DNA from: Cyanobacteria bacterium OH_SFB_17
GTDB lineage: Bacteria > Cyanobacteriota > Vampirovibrionia > Gastranaerophilales > Gastranaerophilaceae
Direction: 5' to 3'
DNA: 39,331 nucleotides
Assembly (NCBI GenBank): GCA_023395735.1
Contig: JAEWYI010000047.1
Location: 1-39,331 of the forward strand
How positions within the stretch are numbered: position 1 is the stretch's first letter; each line of letters opens with the position of its first letter. The notes under the pieces were generated by a model. It was given only the letters and a program-made list of their open reading frames with translations, had not been told where the DNA came from and did not search any database. Below, in pieces: positions 1-7,758 of this stretch. The translations under genes were made by a program, and so were the position numbers.

Positions 1-65
1 GCAAGCACACCAAGCACTCCGATTGTAATCATTACCTCTGAAAGCGTAAAAGCTTTTATTTTCAT
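1..65 (-). CDS. Type IV prepilin-like protein, N-terminus only (cut by window edge)
   Basis: The first 21 residues are visible and the rest lies outside the window. They read MKIKA, then FTLSEVMITIGVLGVL. This is the class III prepilin signal: a short basic leader, a processing site before Phe, a Glu at position +5 (F-T-L-S-E), and then a hydrophobic helix. In this family a prepilin peptidase removes the leader and methylates the Phe, and the helix packs into a type IV pilus or type II-secretion-like pseudopilus. I chose the ATG at 65 because a GAGG ribosome site lies about 9 nt upstream. An ATG at 72 is in another frame and does not give this motif. Which pilin or pseudopilin it is cannot be told from so little sequence. 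Confidence 0.75.
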   Translation of the reverse strand, partial: MKIKAFTLSEVMITIGVLGVL

Positions 66-79
66 TTTTCATACCTCGT

Positions 80-147
80 TTAGATTTAAACAGCCAAATT
101 TGTTTGTATAATTATATTTTACCACAAATCAACAATTTTAAATCTAA
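80..147. repeat. 11-bp perfect inverted repeat between rpsA and the prepilin gene
   Basis: TTAGATTTAAA at 80-90 and its exact reverse complement at 137-147 flank 46 nt. That spacer holds a TATAAT (minus strand, 111-116), a possible -10 for the prepilin gene. The repeat could be an operator or a loop in the rpsA 3' region. Its arms are too AT-rich and too far apart for a normal terminator. Confidence 0.4.
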
Positions 148-167
148 GCTATCTGATTGTACTTTAA

Positions 168-1247
168 TTAAGCTTCAGCCTCTGGAGCTTCACCTTGTTT
201 CATTCCAAGAGCAATTCTTTTGTCAGTTGGGTTGAATTTTAGAATAATTGTATTAATTTTATCTCCAACTTTTAAAATGCTTCCGTTTGCATTTTGAAAC
301 TCAAGAAGTTCATTGTGAGGAAGAAGAGCTTCAACCCCAGGGAAAACTTCTACAAAAGCGCCAAAATGTTTTATTCTTGTGATGGTTCCTTCCCTTGTGT
401 CTCCTTCGTTAATCTGTTTTTCAGCTTCAATCCATGGATCACTTTCAAGGTTTTTTAAACTCAAACTAACTCTATGCTTGTCGTGGTCTACGCCAATTAC
501 TTCGACATCAATTTTTTCACCAACTTTTAAAACATCTGCCGGATGATCAACCCATCTCCAAGAAATTTGAGAAAGAGGAAGAAGCCCATCAACACCTCCG
601 ATGTCAATAAATGCTCCGAAATCTGCAATTCTCACAACATCTCCTTTTAAGATTTGCCCAACTTCAATTTGAGAGAAGATTGTTTTCTTTGCGTCTTCTG
701 CGTTTTCTGCATAAACTTTTTTGTTAGATAGTATGAAGTTATTTTGTTGACTGTCAAGAGTTAAGATTTTCAATTCTATTTTATCTCCGACATTAATATC
801 AGATTCTTTGCTTCTCAAGTGGCTTGAAGGAACAAAACCTCTAATTCCGAGGATGTCAACCAAAATTCCGCCTTTAACACAGGACGCAACGCTTCCGAGA
901 ATAACCTCATCTGCTTCTTTAATTTTTTCAAGTTCTTTCCAGCTGTATGCCAAATCAACTTTTTTGCGGGAAAGAACAAAACGTCCGTCGTCGTCTTCTT
1001 CTTTGATAATTAAAAATTCATATTCTTCACCTTTTTTTAATACATTTTCTATTGATTCATCAGAGTCAAGCTTTGCTTCTCTAGATGGAACTATAGCTGA
1101 AGTTTTGGATCCGATATCCACTATAACACCTTCTGAATCATATGCCCAGACAACCCCTTTAATCAAATCCCCTTTTTTGAAATTGTAATCGTATTTGCTT
1201 AATAGTGTTTCAAATTCACTATCAGAAACCTTTTGTTTTGTTACCAT
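168..1247 (-). CDS. rpsA: 30S ribosomal protein S1, four S1 domains
   Basis: At 359 residues the protein has four S1 RNA-binding OB folds, at about 25-95, 112-178, 197-267 and 283-350. Each shows the family pattern of a GxV opening, an FGAF/GxxVDI core strand and a closing SLS/LGMK strand. The third (VRIADFGAFIDIGGVDGLLP) and fourth are the most canonical. S1 helps the 30S subunit bind and unfold mRNA during initiation. E. coli S1 has six domains; shorter forms occur in other phyla. The start is supported by a GGAG-type site upstream and a TATAAT promoter box at 1279-1284. It is preceded by 167 bp of non-coding sequence and appears to be a single-gene unit. Confidence 0.93.
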   Translation of the reverse strand: MVTKQKVSDSEFETLLSKYDYNFKKGDLIKGVVWAYDSEGVIVDIGSKTSAIVPSREAKLDSDESIENVLKKGEEYEFLIIKEEDDDGRFVLSRKKVDLAYSWKELEKIKEADEVILGSVASCVKGGILVDILGIRGFVPSSHLRSKESDINVGDKIELKILTLDSQQNNFILSNKKVYAENAEDAKKTIFSQIEVGQILKGDVVRIADFGAFIDIGGVDGLLPLSQISWRWVDHPADVLKVGEKIDVEVIGVDHDKHRVSLSLKNLESDPWIEAEKQINEGDTREGTITRIKHFGAFVEVFPGVEALLPHNELLEFQNANGSILKVGDKINTIILKFNPTDKRIALGMKQGEAPEAEA

Positions 1248-1278
1248 TGCTACTCTCCAATATTTTCACTATGGGTCA

Positions 1279-1309
1279 ATTATACCAAAGTATCATGAAT
1301 TTATTACAA
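1279..1309 (-). promoter_or_regulatory. Probable rpsA promoter
   Basis: On the minus strand TTGTAA (1304-1309) is followed after 19 nt by a perfect TATAAT (1279-1284). Transcription would begin some 20-25 nt before the rpsA start, leaving room for its ribosome site. The -35 match and spacing are imperfect. Confidence 0.5.
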
Positions 1310-1414
1310 AAAATTGCAAAAACTTCACATTTTTTAATAAAATATACCCAACTGGGGGATATAGATGGATAAAGGACAAAAGCCGAAAATAGTAATGCGG
1401 ATTATTAAAAAATG

Positions 1415-3778
1415 TTAATTAATGTCAATAACTCTTACGCCGTCGCCGCCTTCTGCAGGTTCGCCAAATCTGTATTTTGCAACATAAGGTGAGGTTTCAA
1501 GAAAGCTTCCGATGCTATTTTTTAATACTCCACTTCCGTGTCCGTGGATTACGTAAACCGGTGTCAGATTCGCCAGACTTGCTTTATCAAGGAAAAATTC
1601 AAGACTATCAAGAGCTTCTTCCATTCTGTAGCCTCTTAAATCAAGAGTGTTGGACATATCTACTCTTTTTAAACTGAAAGTTTCTTTTGGGGTGAATCTT
1701 TTAATTGTCTTGTTTGCTTTTTTAGAATCGTATACCGCAAGCTTATTTTTGTTGATTTTTGTTTTAATAAGCCCCATTTGAACAAATACGTTTCCTGTTT
1801 TGTCAGGTTTTGACAGAATAGTAACATCTTGAAGAAGGTCTTTTAGCATGACTTTGTCACCTTCTTTTATGTTTTCCCAATTTAGTTCTTCATATTTTTC
1901 ACTTTCATCAAAGTTTTTTAGATCATCCCTGTAATTTTTTTCTAATTTAGCTAATCTTGCATAAGAACGCCTTGCAATTTTTTCTGATTTTTCTTTTCTC
2001 ATTTCATCGAGTATATCTTTTATCTCGTTTTTAACCTCTTCAAGTTCTTTTTCTAGAGATGCTTTCATAGATTTAATAACTCGTTTTTTGTCTTTTTTAA
2101 CTTCAGAGAGTTCTTTTTCGAGTTCCTTTTTAATATTTGTATTTTCGACTTTAGTAATTTCACTCTCCGTCAAATTCTTTGAAAGCTCTTGTTGAGTTTC
2201 TTGTAATTTTTCTACAACGACAATTGTAGGGTCTTTTTGCGAAACCAAAATATTTTTTGCTTTATCTGTAAGTCCTTTTTTTAGTCCAAGGCTTGAGGAT
2301 ATGGAGATTGCGTTGCTTAATCCAGGAATTCCTATAATAAGTTTGTAAGTCGGTTTTAAGGTTTCAGAGTTGAAATCCACACATGCATTTTTAAAATATG
2401 GGTCAGAAAATTCAAGCGCTTTAAGCTCTCCGTAGTGGGTTGTTATACAGCTAGTAACCTGTTTTTTAGCTAATTCTTCAAGAATTACTTGTGCAAGGAT
2501 TGCACCTTCCAATGGGTCTGTTCCTGCGCAAATTTCGTCAATAATAACGAATGTTTCATCATCGCTTTTTTCTATAATGTCTATGATGTTTGTCATGTGG
2601 GATGAAAAAGTTGATAGGCTTTGCGCTATACTTTGTTCGTCGCCGATATCTGCAAATATATTTTTAAAGGGATAAATTTTTGCTTCTTGGCAAGGAAGAA
2701 AAAGTCCTGATTTTGTCATAAGTAAAAATAATCCGATAGTTTTTATTGCAACTGTTTTTCCTCCGGTGTTGGAGCCTGTAATTATAATTGATTTATAATC
2801 ACTTCCGATTAAAAAATCATTTTCCACAACGTTTTCAACGTATTCAGCAAGGAGCGGGTGCCTCATTGCATCAATTTTGATTGTCTTATCTTGTTTTAAT
2901 TCAGGTTTTATGGCTTTTAATTTTACTGCGTATCTTGCTTTTGCAAAATGAAAATCTATTTCTGATACGATATTTTCTGATGTTTTTATTTCTTCAATAT
3001 CTTTTCTTATTAATTTTGTTAAATCAGTTAAAAGTCTTATGATTTCAGAGTTGATATTAGATTTTATTTCTCTGATTTTGTTGTTAAGAGAAACAAGTTG
3101 CTTAGGTTCTATGTAAAATGTCTGATTTGTAGCTGAAACATCATGCACAATACCTTCTATTTTGCTTTTTGATGAGGCTCTTACTTGAAAAACAACCCTG
3201 TCATCTCTTGTTGTGTAAATCATTTCTTGAAGATGTTTTGAAAAAGAAGGGTTGTTTAAAAGCTCATTAACCCTTGTCTTTAAGTTGACTTCAGTGTCTT
3301 TGAGTGAATTAAAAAGCCCTTTTAGCTCAGGTGTTGCATCAGGTTTTATTTTTAAACTGCTGTCAAAAGAGTCAAAAATTTTATCCTCAAGCTCCTTGTT
3401 AGAATACAAGTTTTCTCCAAGTATCAAAAGTTTACTCTCATCTTTAAGATTTGTTTTCAAAAAATTTTTAATAACCCTGTATGTTCTAATAGTTTTTGCA
3501 ACGTCTACGATTTCTTCTTCTGATAAATAGCTGTTAATCGTAGAGTTTTCTATTTTTTCAATCTCGGCAACAAAATCAATAGGCAACTCCTTAGCAAAAT
3601 CCAGCAGATTCTTCGCTTCTTCTGTTAGATTAAGCGCCCTGTTAATGTCAGCAAATTCTGATAACACCCCTAGTTCGATGCATAATTTTTTGCTCTGTTT
3701 TAATTTAGCAAAGCCTGATAATTTTTCTAAGATTTTATCAAATTCTAATGATTTTTTACTTTTTTCTGCAATTTCCAT
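1415..3778 (-). CDS. mutS2: Endonuclease MutS2 / ribosome-collision factor
   Basis: The 787-residue length is typical of MutS2. An N-terminal lever/clamp region lacks the mismatch-recognition domains of MutS. The ABC-type ATPase has Walker A GSNTGGKT near residue 337 and Walker B VIIDEICAGTDP near 416. A long charged coiled coil follows (about 510-640), then a KOW-like stretch, and a C-terminal Smr nuclease domain with LDLRG and HGHGSGVL. Family members suppress recombination, and in Bacillus MutS2 splits collided ribosomes; the sequence cannot tell which role applies here. The start has no convincing ribosome site, but TATAAT lies exactly 6 nt upstream of the ATG, so the mRNA may be leaderless. 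It is separated from rpsA downstream by 167 bp. Confidence 0.95.
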   Translation of the reverse strand: MEIAEKSKKSLEFDKILEKLSGFAKLKQSKKLCIELGVLSEFADINRALNLTEEAKNLLDFAKELPIDFVAEIEKIENSTINSYLSEEEIVDVAKTIRTYRVIKNFLKTNLKDESKLLILGENLYSNKELEDKIFDSFDSSLKIKPDATPELKGLFNSLKDTEVNLKTRVNELLNNPSFSKHLQEMIYTTRDDRVVFQVRASSKSKIEGIVHDVSATNQTFYIEPKQLVSLNNKIREIKSNINSEIIRLLTDLTKLIRKDIEEIKTSENIVSEIDFHFAKARYAVKLKAIKPELKQDKTIKIDAMRHPLLAEYVENVVENDFLIGSDYKSIIITGSNTGGKTVAIKTIGLFLLMTKSGLFLPCQEAKIYPFKNIFADIGDEQSIAQSLSTFSSHMTNIIDIIEKSDDETFVIIDEICAGTDPLEGAILAQVILEELAKKQVTSCITTHYGELKALEFSDPYFKNACVDFNSETLKPTYKLIIGIPGLSNAISISSSLGLKKGLTDKAKNILVSQKDPTIVVVEKLQETQQELSKNLTESEITKVENTNIKKELEKELSEVKKDKKRVIKSMKASLEKELEEVKNEIKDILDEMRKEKSEKIARRSYARLAKLEKNYRDDLKNFDESEKYEELNWENIKEGDKVMLKDLLQDVTILSKPDKTGNVFVQMGLIKTKINKNKLAVYDSKKANKTIKRFTPKETFSLKRVDMSNTLDLRGYRMEEALDSLEFFLDKASLANLTPVYVIHGHGSGVLKNSIGSFLETSPYVAKYRFGEPAEGGDGVRVIDIN

Positions 3779-3784
3779 ACCCCT

Positions 3785-3790
3785 ATTATA
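3785..3790 (-). promoter_or_regulatory. -10 box placed for a leaderless mutS2 mRNA
   Basis: A perfect TATAAT on the minus strand ends 6 nt before the mutS2 ATG, which puts the expected transcription start at or next to the A of ATG. A loose TTGCTT sits 19 nt upstream as a possible -35. The GGGG just before ATG is too close to serve as a ribosome site. Confidence 0.45.
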
Positions 3791-3935
3791 GCTACAAACA
3801 TAGCTCTAAAAGCAATAGGCAATATATGTTTTCATTTAATTGTTACAAAATGTTAACAAAAATGGCAAATCTTGCAATTTTGAGTTGAGTATATACTTAA
3901 TATATATATGAGATATAACAAACAGGAGAGCAAAA

Positions 3936-4241
3936 ATGGCATTTTTATCATTAGGAATTGAAAAAAGTTTTTTAACTCTTGAAAAAAGTGGTCTTGAATA
4001 TGAAATGATGATGTACGAAAATGAGTACAACGAGATTACAGAAGAGATAAATGATTATTATTCAGAAGAATGTGACGATGAAGATGCTTTGGCATATCTT
4101 CAGAATCAGCAAGAATATTATGATTCCAAAAAAGAAGGAATCGAATCACAATTGACTCTTATCAACAACGAAATCGAAAGCTATGATAAAGTCATCGGAG
4201 AAAATATCAAGAAAAGCTGCAAATTAAGCTTCTCTGCATAA
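3936..4241 (+). CDS. Small acidic helical protein of unknown function
   Basis: I do not recognise this 101-residue protein. The N-terminus (MAFLSLGIEKSFLTLEKSGL) is amphipathic. The rest is rich in Glu, Asp, Tyr and Asn, with a heptad-like pattern that suggests a coiled coil from about 22 to 95. There is no signal peptide or membrane segment. A clear ribosome site (AGGAGAG) lies 5-6 nt before the ATG, so it is likely a real gene. Its last 18 bp overlap the 3' end of folD, which runs the other way. The 157-bp upstream gap to mutS2 is very AT-rich and contains several TATA-like boxes. It could be a small structural or adaptor protein; nothing nearby says which. Confidence 0.7.
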   Translation: MAFLSLGIEKSFLTLEKSGLEYEMMMYENEYNEITEEINDYYSEECDDEDALAYLQNQQEYYDSKKEGIESQLTLINNEIESYDKVIGENIKKSCKLSFSA

Positions 4242-5057
4242 TTCTAAAACATTTTCCATCAAGCAGGCAATTGTCATTGGACCAGCACCACCCGGTACAG
4301 GAGAGATATAAGAAGTTTTAAGAGACACATTTTCAAAGTCAACGTCACCGCAAGGTTTGCCGTTGACTTTGTTAGTTCCTACATCTATAATGACCGCATT
4401 TGGTTTTACCATATCAGCAGTTACCAGTTTAGGTTTTCCAACAGCGGAGATTAAAATATCAGCTGTTTTGGTTATTTCTTCAAGATTTTTTGTTTTGCTG
4501 TGGCAAATCGTAACAGTTGCATCTCTGTTTAAAAGCATTTGTACAAGAGGTTTGCCTACAATATTAGAGCGTCCGATTATTACGGCGTGCTTTTCTGCTA
4601 CTTTTATATTGTATTCGTCTAAAATTTTAATGACTCCTTTTGGAGTGCATGGATATGCAAAAGGTTTTGCTCCGATAGATATTTTGCCGATATTTTCGGG
4701 TGTAAATCCATCTACGTCTTTTTTGGGACAAATTGATTGAATGACTTTTTTTTCATCAAGATGTTTAGGCAAAGGAAGTTGCACTAATATTGCTGTCGTG
4801 CTCGGGTCATTATTAAGTTCGGAAACTTTTGAAAGCAGGGTGCTTTCGTCAATGTTTTCAGCCAATGTTATTATTTCTGATTTAATTCCGATTTTTTCAG
4901 CAGCTTTTTTCTTTAAGCTTACATATAGTTCGCTAGCTGGGTCTGTGCCAACCAAAATAACCGCCAAAGAAGGTTTTTTTTCTAATTTTGAAACCTCATT
5001 TTTAACGTTTTCTAAAATTTTTGCTGATAAACTTTTTCCATCTAATATAACAGTCAT
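4224..5057 (-). CDS. folD: Bifunctional methylene-tetrahydrofolate dehydrogenase/cyclohydrolase FolD
   Basis: FolD interconverts 5,10-methylene-THF, methenyl-THF and 10-formyl-THF in the cytoplasm, using NADP(H). The 277-residue protein has the substrate-site YVSLKKKAAEKIGI (Tyr and catalytic Lys four apart), the cofactor-binding GRSNIVGKPLVQMLLN, and the closing PVPGGAGPMTIACLM motif. The frame stays open 16 codons further upstream, but the ATG at 5057 has an AGAGG site and matches the usual N-terminus. A promoter at 5077-5105 lies just before it. It follows the CooC-like and MetE-like genes on the same strand, after 73 bp, so it can be expressed alone and perhaps also by read-through. Its 3' end overlaps the acidic orphan gene by 18 bp. 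Confidence 0.96.
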   Translation of the reverse strand: MTVILDGKSLSAKILENVKNEVSKLEKKPSLAVILVGTDPASELYVSLKKKAAEKIGIKSEIITLAENIDESTLLSKVSELNNDPSTTAILVQLPLPKHLDEKKVIQSICPKKDVDGFTPENIGKISIGAKPFAYPCTPKGVIKILDEYNIKVAEKHAVIIGRSNIVGKPLVQMLLNRDATVTICHSKTKNLEEITKTADILISAVGKPKLVTADMVKPNAVIIDVGTNKVNGKPCGDVDFENVSLKTSYISPVPGGAGPMTIACLMENVLELCREA

Positions 5058-5076
5058 TTTGCCTCTTTTCCTTTTT

Positions 5077-5105
5077 AGTATATCAAGAAAAAGGATTAAT
5101 GCCAA
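5077..5105 (-). promoter_or_regulatory. folD promoter
   Basis: On the minus strand TTGGCA (5100-5105) and TATACT (5077-5082) are separated by exactly 17 nt, close to the sigma-70 consensus. The box falls between the CooC-like gene and folD, about 20 nt from the folD start. The promoter of the zinc-finger operon at 16904 uses the same -35 hexamer. Confidence 0.6.
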
Positions 5106-5130
5106 GATTAATAAAAAGAGAATTTATGAT

Positions 5131-5877
5131 TTAACCTTGAGGCATGTTTAATCTGTAATAAAATTGCTTTATAGCATCTTGTACAATTTTTGATTCACGT
5201 TCGATAGAATGTTTGGAAAGCTCTGAATCAACAGGAATTACACCAAGAATATCAAGGTCATATTTTTTCAAAAGTTCGTAAACCGATGTTATTTCTCTGT
5301 TTTCAACTTTGTTTAAAACAACTCCCATTTGTCCGCCTGCTGAATATTTTTCTGAAAATTCTTCTATACGTTTTGCCAAATGTGCTGATTCATCCGTTGG
5401 GTTTGCGATGATTAAAGCGGTGTCAACTTCAATATCTACAAGTTGATTCAGATATTTTAAGTCAAATTCGCAATCAAAGATTACGATATCATAGCGTTCG
5501 ATTAATTTTATAACTGCATCGTTAATTTGTTTTGTAATAGGGCAACGGCAATCTTTTGAACCAACAAACCAAGAAACAACTATGTCAACGTTTTCGTCAA
5601 CAGAAACAACAATATCTTCAAGCGCCCATTCAATAAATTCTTGTTTTGTCATATTCTCAGGGATTCCTGTTTTGTATTCGTGTTTTCCGCTTCTAATCCC
5701 GTAAATTGTATTTCTGATATCCATCCCAAAACTGTGTCCCAATTCGCTAGAGAGGTCATTGTCAAACAACAAAATTGATTTTTCGGGATAAACTTCTTGG
5801 AACAAGCGCATAAATGCTTTTGTTACTGTAGTTTTACCGCTTCCGCTTTTTCCCATTATTGCAAGTTTACTTGTCAC
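5131..5877 (-). CDS. CooC-like MinD-family ATPase, probable metal-centre maturation factor
   Basis: This 248-residue P-loop ATPase belongs to the SIMIBI/MinD group. Walker A is GKSGSGKTT (residues 9-17), with the group's extra signature lysine at Lys10. Residues 110-112 are Cys-Arg-Cys, which matches the position of the CxC nickel-binding pair in CooC1, the factor that helps insert nickel into carbon monoxide dehydrogenase. Walker B-like IVIFDCEFD and the IANPT segment fit the fold. A GTG start with a strong AAGGAGA site overlaps the stop of the MetE-like gene (GTGA), so the two are translationally coupled. No CO dehydrogenase or other nickel enzyme is visible here, so the client protein is unknown. 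It could serve a corrinoid protein instead; that is inference. Confidence 0.8.
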   Translation of the reverse strand: MTSKLAIMGKSGSGKTTVTKAFMRLFQEVYPEKSILLFDNDLSSELGHSFGMDIRNTIYGIRSGKHEYKTGIPENMTKQEFIEWALEDIVVSVDENVDIVVSWFVGSKDCRCPITKQINDAVIKLIERYDIVIFDCEFDLKYLNQLVDIEVDTALIIANPTDESAHLAKRIEEFSEKYSAGGQMGVVLNKVENREITSVYELLKKYDLDILGVIPVDSELSKHSIERESKIVQDAIKQFYYRLNMPQG

Positions 5878-6959
5878 AGTATCTCCTTATAAATATTGTT
5901 TAGTTTTTGTGAAAAATCTTTTGTAAGGTTCATTGCTTTTTCTGCCAATTCTATTGATAATGAGCCTGCTCCGCAAGATGGAGTTATCAAGCTTTGTTTT
6001 AGCAAAATGTTTTTATCTACGCCTTTGTCAGTGAGGAACTTAAGTGCTTTTTCAAATATATTTTCAAGTTCTGATAAATCTATTTTTTCAAGCGCATCTT
6101 TATCAAGTGTCGGAATCATTCCCCAAGCGATATAGCCGCCTGTTTTAATAAATTCATCGATATTTTTTGAGAAGAGACTTAAATTTTGCGCGAATAAAAA
6201 TCCGTCAAAATTAATTATATCCACTCCGCTTTCGATAGGAATTGTCCAGTCGCTTTTTCCACAACAGTGAATTGCACTCATTGCGCCTGCTTCTTTGATT
6301 TTGTCAGAAACTTCCTTTAACATTGATAAGACTTCGTTTTTAGAAATCGTCAAATATGCTGAGGTGCCAAGTTGAGAAATTGATGGTTCATCAATGAAAA
6401 TAATCGGCGTTGTTTCGGAATTTGCTTTTTTAATTTCTTTTATTTGCCACAAAGCTTTCATTGTTAGGTGTTTTGTTATAACTTCTCTAAGCGTTTCGTC
6501 GTAAAAACAAAGTCTTCCGTTTTTGTCGACAAGTGTTGTTGAAAGCGTGAACGGCCCTACTATTTGTCCTTTTGCAAAGTTTGGGGTATATTTTTTTATA
6601 ATATTTATAAATTCACCAAAAGTGGACGAAAAATTATCAGAAATGCAATATTTATCTATGTTTGAACCAAAGTTAGCGCCGAAAATTTCTTCATAATCCA
6701 AAAATAAAGATTCGAGTTGTTCGTAAAAAGTTTCTGTTTCGTTATCGAGATAAATTTTATTTTCAGAAACCACAAGACCTGGAATTTGTTCCAGAAATTG
6801 GATTATCATATCCTCGTTTTTGTTGTGTTTTGCAAGTTGTGGCCAAAAAGGGATTGCTGAAAAATTTTCCTCAACCAAAGTCATTGCCTTTTTAACGTCT
6901 TCGTGCGGCAATGAACCAATAGCCAAACTTTTTAAACTTAAAGATTTATCTTTCTCCAT
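5874..6959 (-). CDS. MetE-core / UroD-superfamily zinc methyltransferase
   Basis: The 361-residue protein matches the catalytic barrel of cobalamin-independent methionine synthase without its N-terminal half. Putative zinc ligands are His231 and Cys233 in AIHCCGKSDW and Cys329 in TPSCGAGSL, echoing the HxC...C pattern of MetE. IFIDEPSIS near residue 189 matches the conserved IDEP loop. Family members move methyl groups onto a thiol. Short forms without the N-terminal half can be methionine synthases that take methyl from a corrinoid protein rather than polyglutamyl-folate, so homocysteine methylation is plausible. The start is uncertain: ATG 6959 or GTG 6965, both with weak ribosome sites. 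The gene begins directly after the rplI terminator hairpin and overlaps the CooC-like gene by 4 bp. Confidence 0.75.
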   Translation of the reverse strand: MEKDKSLSLKSLAIGSLPHEDVKKAMTLVEENFSAIPFWPQLAKHNKNEDMIIQFLEQIPGLVVSENKIYLDNETETFYEQLESLFLDYEEIFGANFGSNIDKYCISDNFSSTFGEFINIIKKYTPNFAKGQIVGPFTLSTTLVDKNGRLCFYDETLREVITKHLTMKALWQIKEIKKANSETTPIIFIDEPSISQLGTSAYLTISKNEVLSMLKEVSDKIKEAGAMSAIHCCGKSDWTIPIESGVDIINFDGFLFAQNLSLFSKNIDEFIKTGGYIAWGMIPTLDKDALEKIDLSELENIFEKALKFLTDKGVDKNILLKQSLITPSCGAGSLSIELAEKAMNLTKDFSQKLNNIYKEIL

Positions 6960-6970
6960 ATCCACCAGTT

Positions 6971-7009
6971 AAAAAATACGCGCGAATTTGCAAAAAGCAA
7001 TTCGCGCGT
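6971..7009 (-). terminator. Rho-independent terminator or attenuator after rplI
   Basis: On the minus strand an 11-bp perfect stem rich in CG (6978-6988 with 6999-7009) closes a 10-nt loop and is followed by six T. It sits between the rplI stop (7018) and the next gene. The T-run ends only about 5-11 nt before that gene's start codon, so the hairpin may also gate its expression. Confidence 0.85.
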
Positions 7010-7017
7010 TATTTCTA

Positions 7018-7512
7018 TTATTCTTCAGAAGCTGTTTCTTCTTGAAGTTCTTCTTTAAGAACTTCTGATGCTGTAACAACAACCGCAATTTCAGTTTTAA
7101 CTTTAGAAGTTAATTTGATTGTCATTTTGTACTCTCCGACTTTGTTAATAGCCGCATTAAGAGTGATATTTTTCTTGTCTACGTCAATGCTTGATTTAGC
7201 AAGAAGTTCTTCAGCCAATTTTTTAGTTGTAATTGTCCCGAACAATTTTCCGCTTTCACCAGCTTTTGCAGAAAGTTCAAGCTTAGCAAATTCTTCAATT
7301 TTCTTAGCTTTTTCTAACGCATCTTGGTGCAATTTTTCTTGTTTAGCTTTGATTCTTGCAAGGTTTTGTTCACGATTTTTCAAAGCTCCAGCAGTTGCAA
7401 CTTCTGCAACTTTTTGAGGAAGCAAAAAGTTTCTTGCATAACCATCTTTAACGTTAACCAAATCACCGGCTTCGCCAAGGTTTTGAACGTCTTTTTTTAG
7501 TATTACTTGCAT
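7018..7512 (-). CDS. rplI: 50S ribosomal protein L9
   Basis: The protein is 164 residues. The N-terminal RNA-binding domain carries the L9 signature (MQVILKKDVQNLGEAGDLVN, then VKDGYARNFLLPQ), followed by the long connecting helix rich in Lys and Glu (about 40-75) and the C-terminal domain with GKLFGTIT. The acidic tail EELQEETASEE is a little longer than in E. coli L9 (149 residues). The ATG has an AAAAGGAGA site. A leader of more than 100 nt with several hairpins lies upstream, and a strong terminator follows. It is not beside rpsF, ssb or rpsR, the common L9 neighbours. Confidence 0.96.
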   Translation of the reverse strand: MQVILKKDVQNLGEAGDLVNVKDGYARNFLLPQKVAEVATAGALKNREQNLARIKAKQEKLHQDALEKAKKIEEFAKLELSAKAGESGKLFGTITTKKLAEELLAKSSIDVDKKNITLNAAINKVGEYKMTIKLTSKVKTEIAVVVTASEVLKEELQEETASEE

Positions 7513-7540
7513 GTTTAATTTCTCCTTTTAGTTATCTGTC

Positions 7541-7619
7541 CCTTCACTGTGAAGGTTAGGATGAGGTCTTGAGTTCAATGTAGATTATTTTTTCTACCTC
7601 GCGCCTCACACAAATCTAC
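7541..7619 (-). promoter_or_regulatory. Structured 5' leader of rplI
   Basis: The minus-strand transcript would contain a tight hairpin (7541-7555, arms CCTTCA/TGAAGG) close to the ribosome site. Further upstream are GTAGATT and AATCTAC arms (7613-7619 with 7580-7586). In addition, GAGGT at 7596-7600 can pair with ACCTC at 7563-7567, and TGAGG at 7604-7608 can pair with CCTCA at 7562-7566; these two compete for the same bases. The gene-free stretch 7513-7758 holds this leader and nothing else I can name. Confidence 0.4.
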
Positions 7620-7758
7620 TTTTCAATCGTACTAAAAACATAAATAAAAGTCGAGAGCCAATTTTAACGGTTAAATTTTGTTAAAATAGTATATACAAAA
7701 GCTTTTCTTTTTACACATGTAGCATAAAATATGTTTGGGGATTATTGAGGAGGATTTT

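Noticed and set aside
808..1188. Long open frame on the plus strand inside rpsA
   Set aside because: It is a shadow of the S1 gene, with no ribosome site and low-complexity Ser/Phe composition.
3836..4030. Minus-strand open frame between mutS2 and folD
   Set aside because: It lies antisense to the acidic small gene, which has the better ribosome site; the frame has no domain.
5131..5877. Labelling the ATPase as CooC of CO dehydrogenase
   Set aside because: The CxC and P-loop fit, but no CO dehydrogenase is visible, so only a CooC-like call is made.
7735..7758. TTG start for the HAD gene
   Set aside because: The ATG at 7759 has a GAGGAGG site 5 nt upstream; the TTG has none.
7513..7758. tRNA or small stable RNA in the gene-free stretch upstream of rplI
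   Set aside because: A GAGTTCAAT stretch recalls a T-loop, but no cloverleaf with acceptor and anticodon stems could be built.
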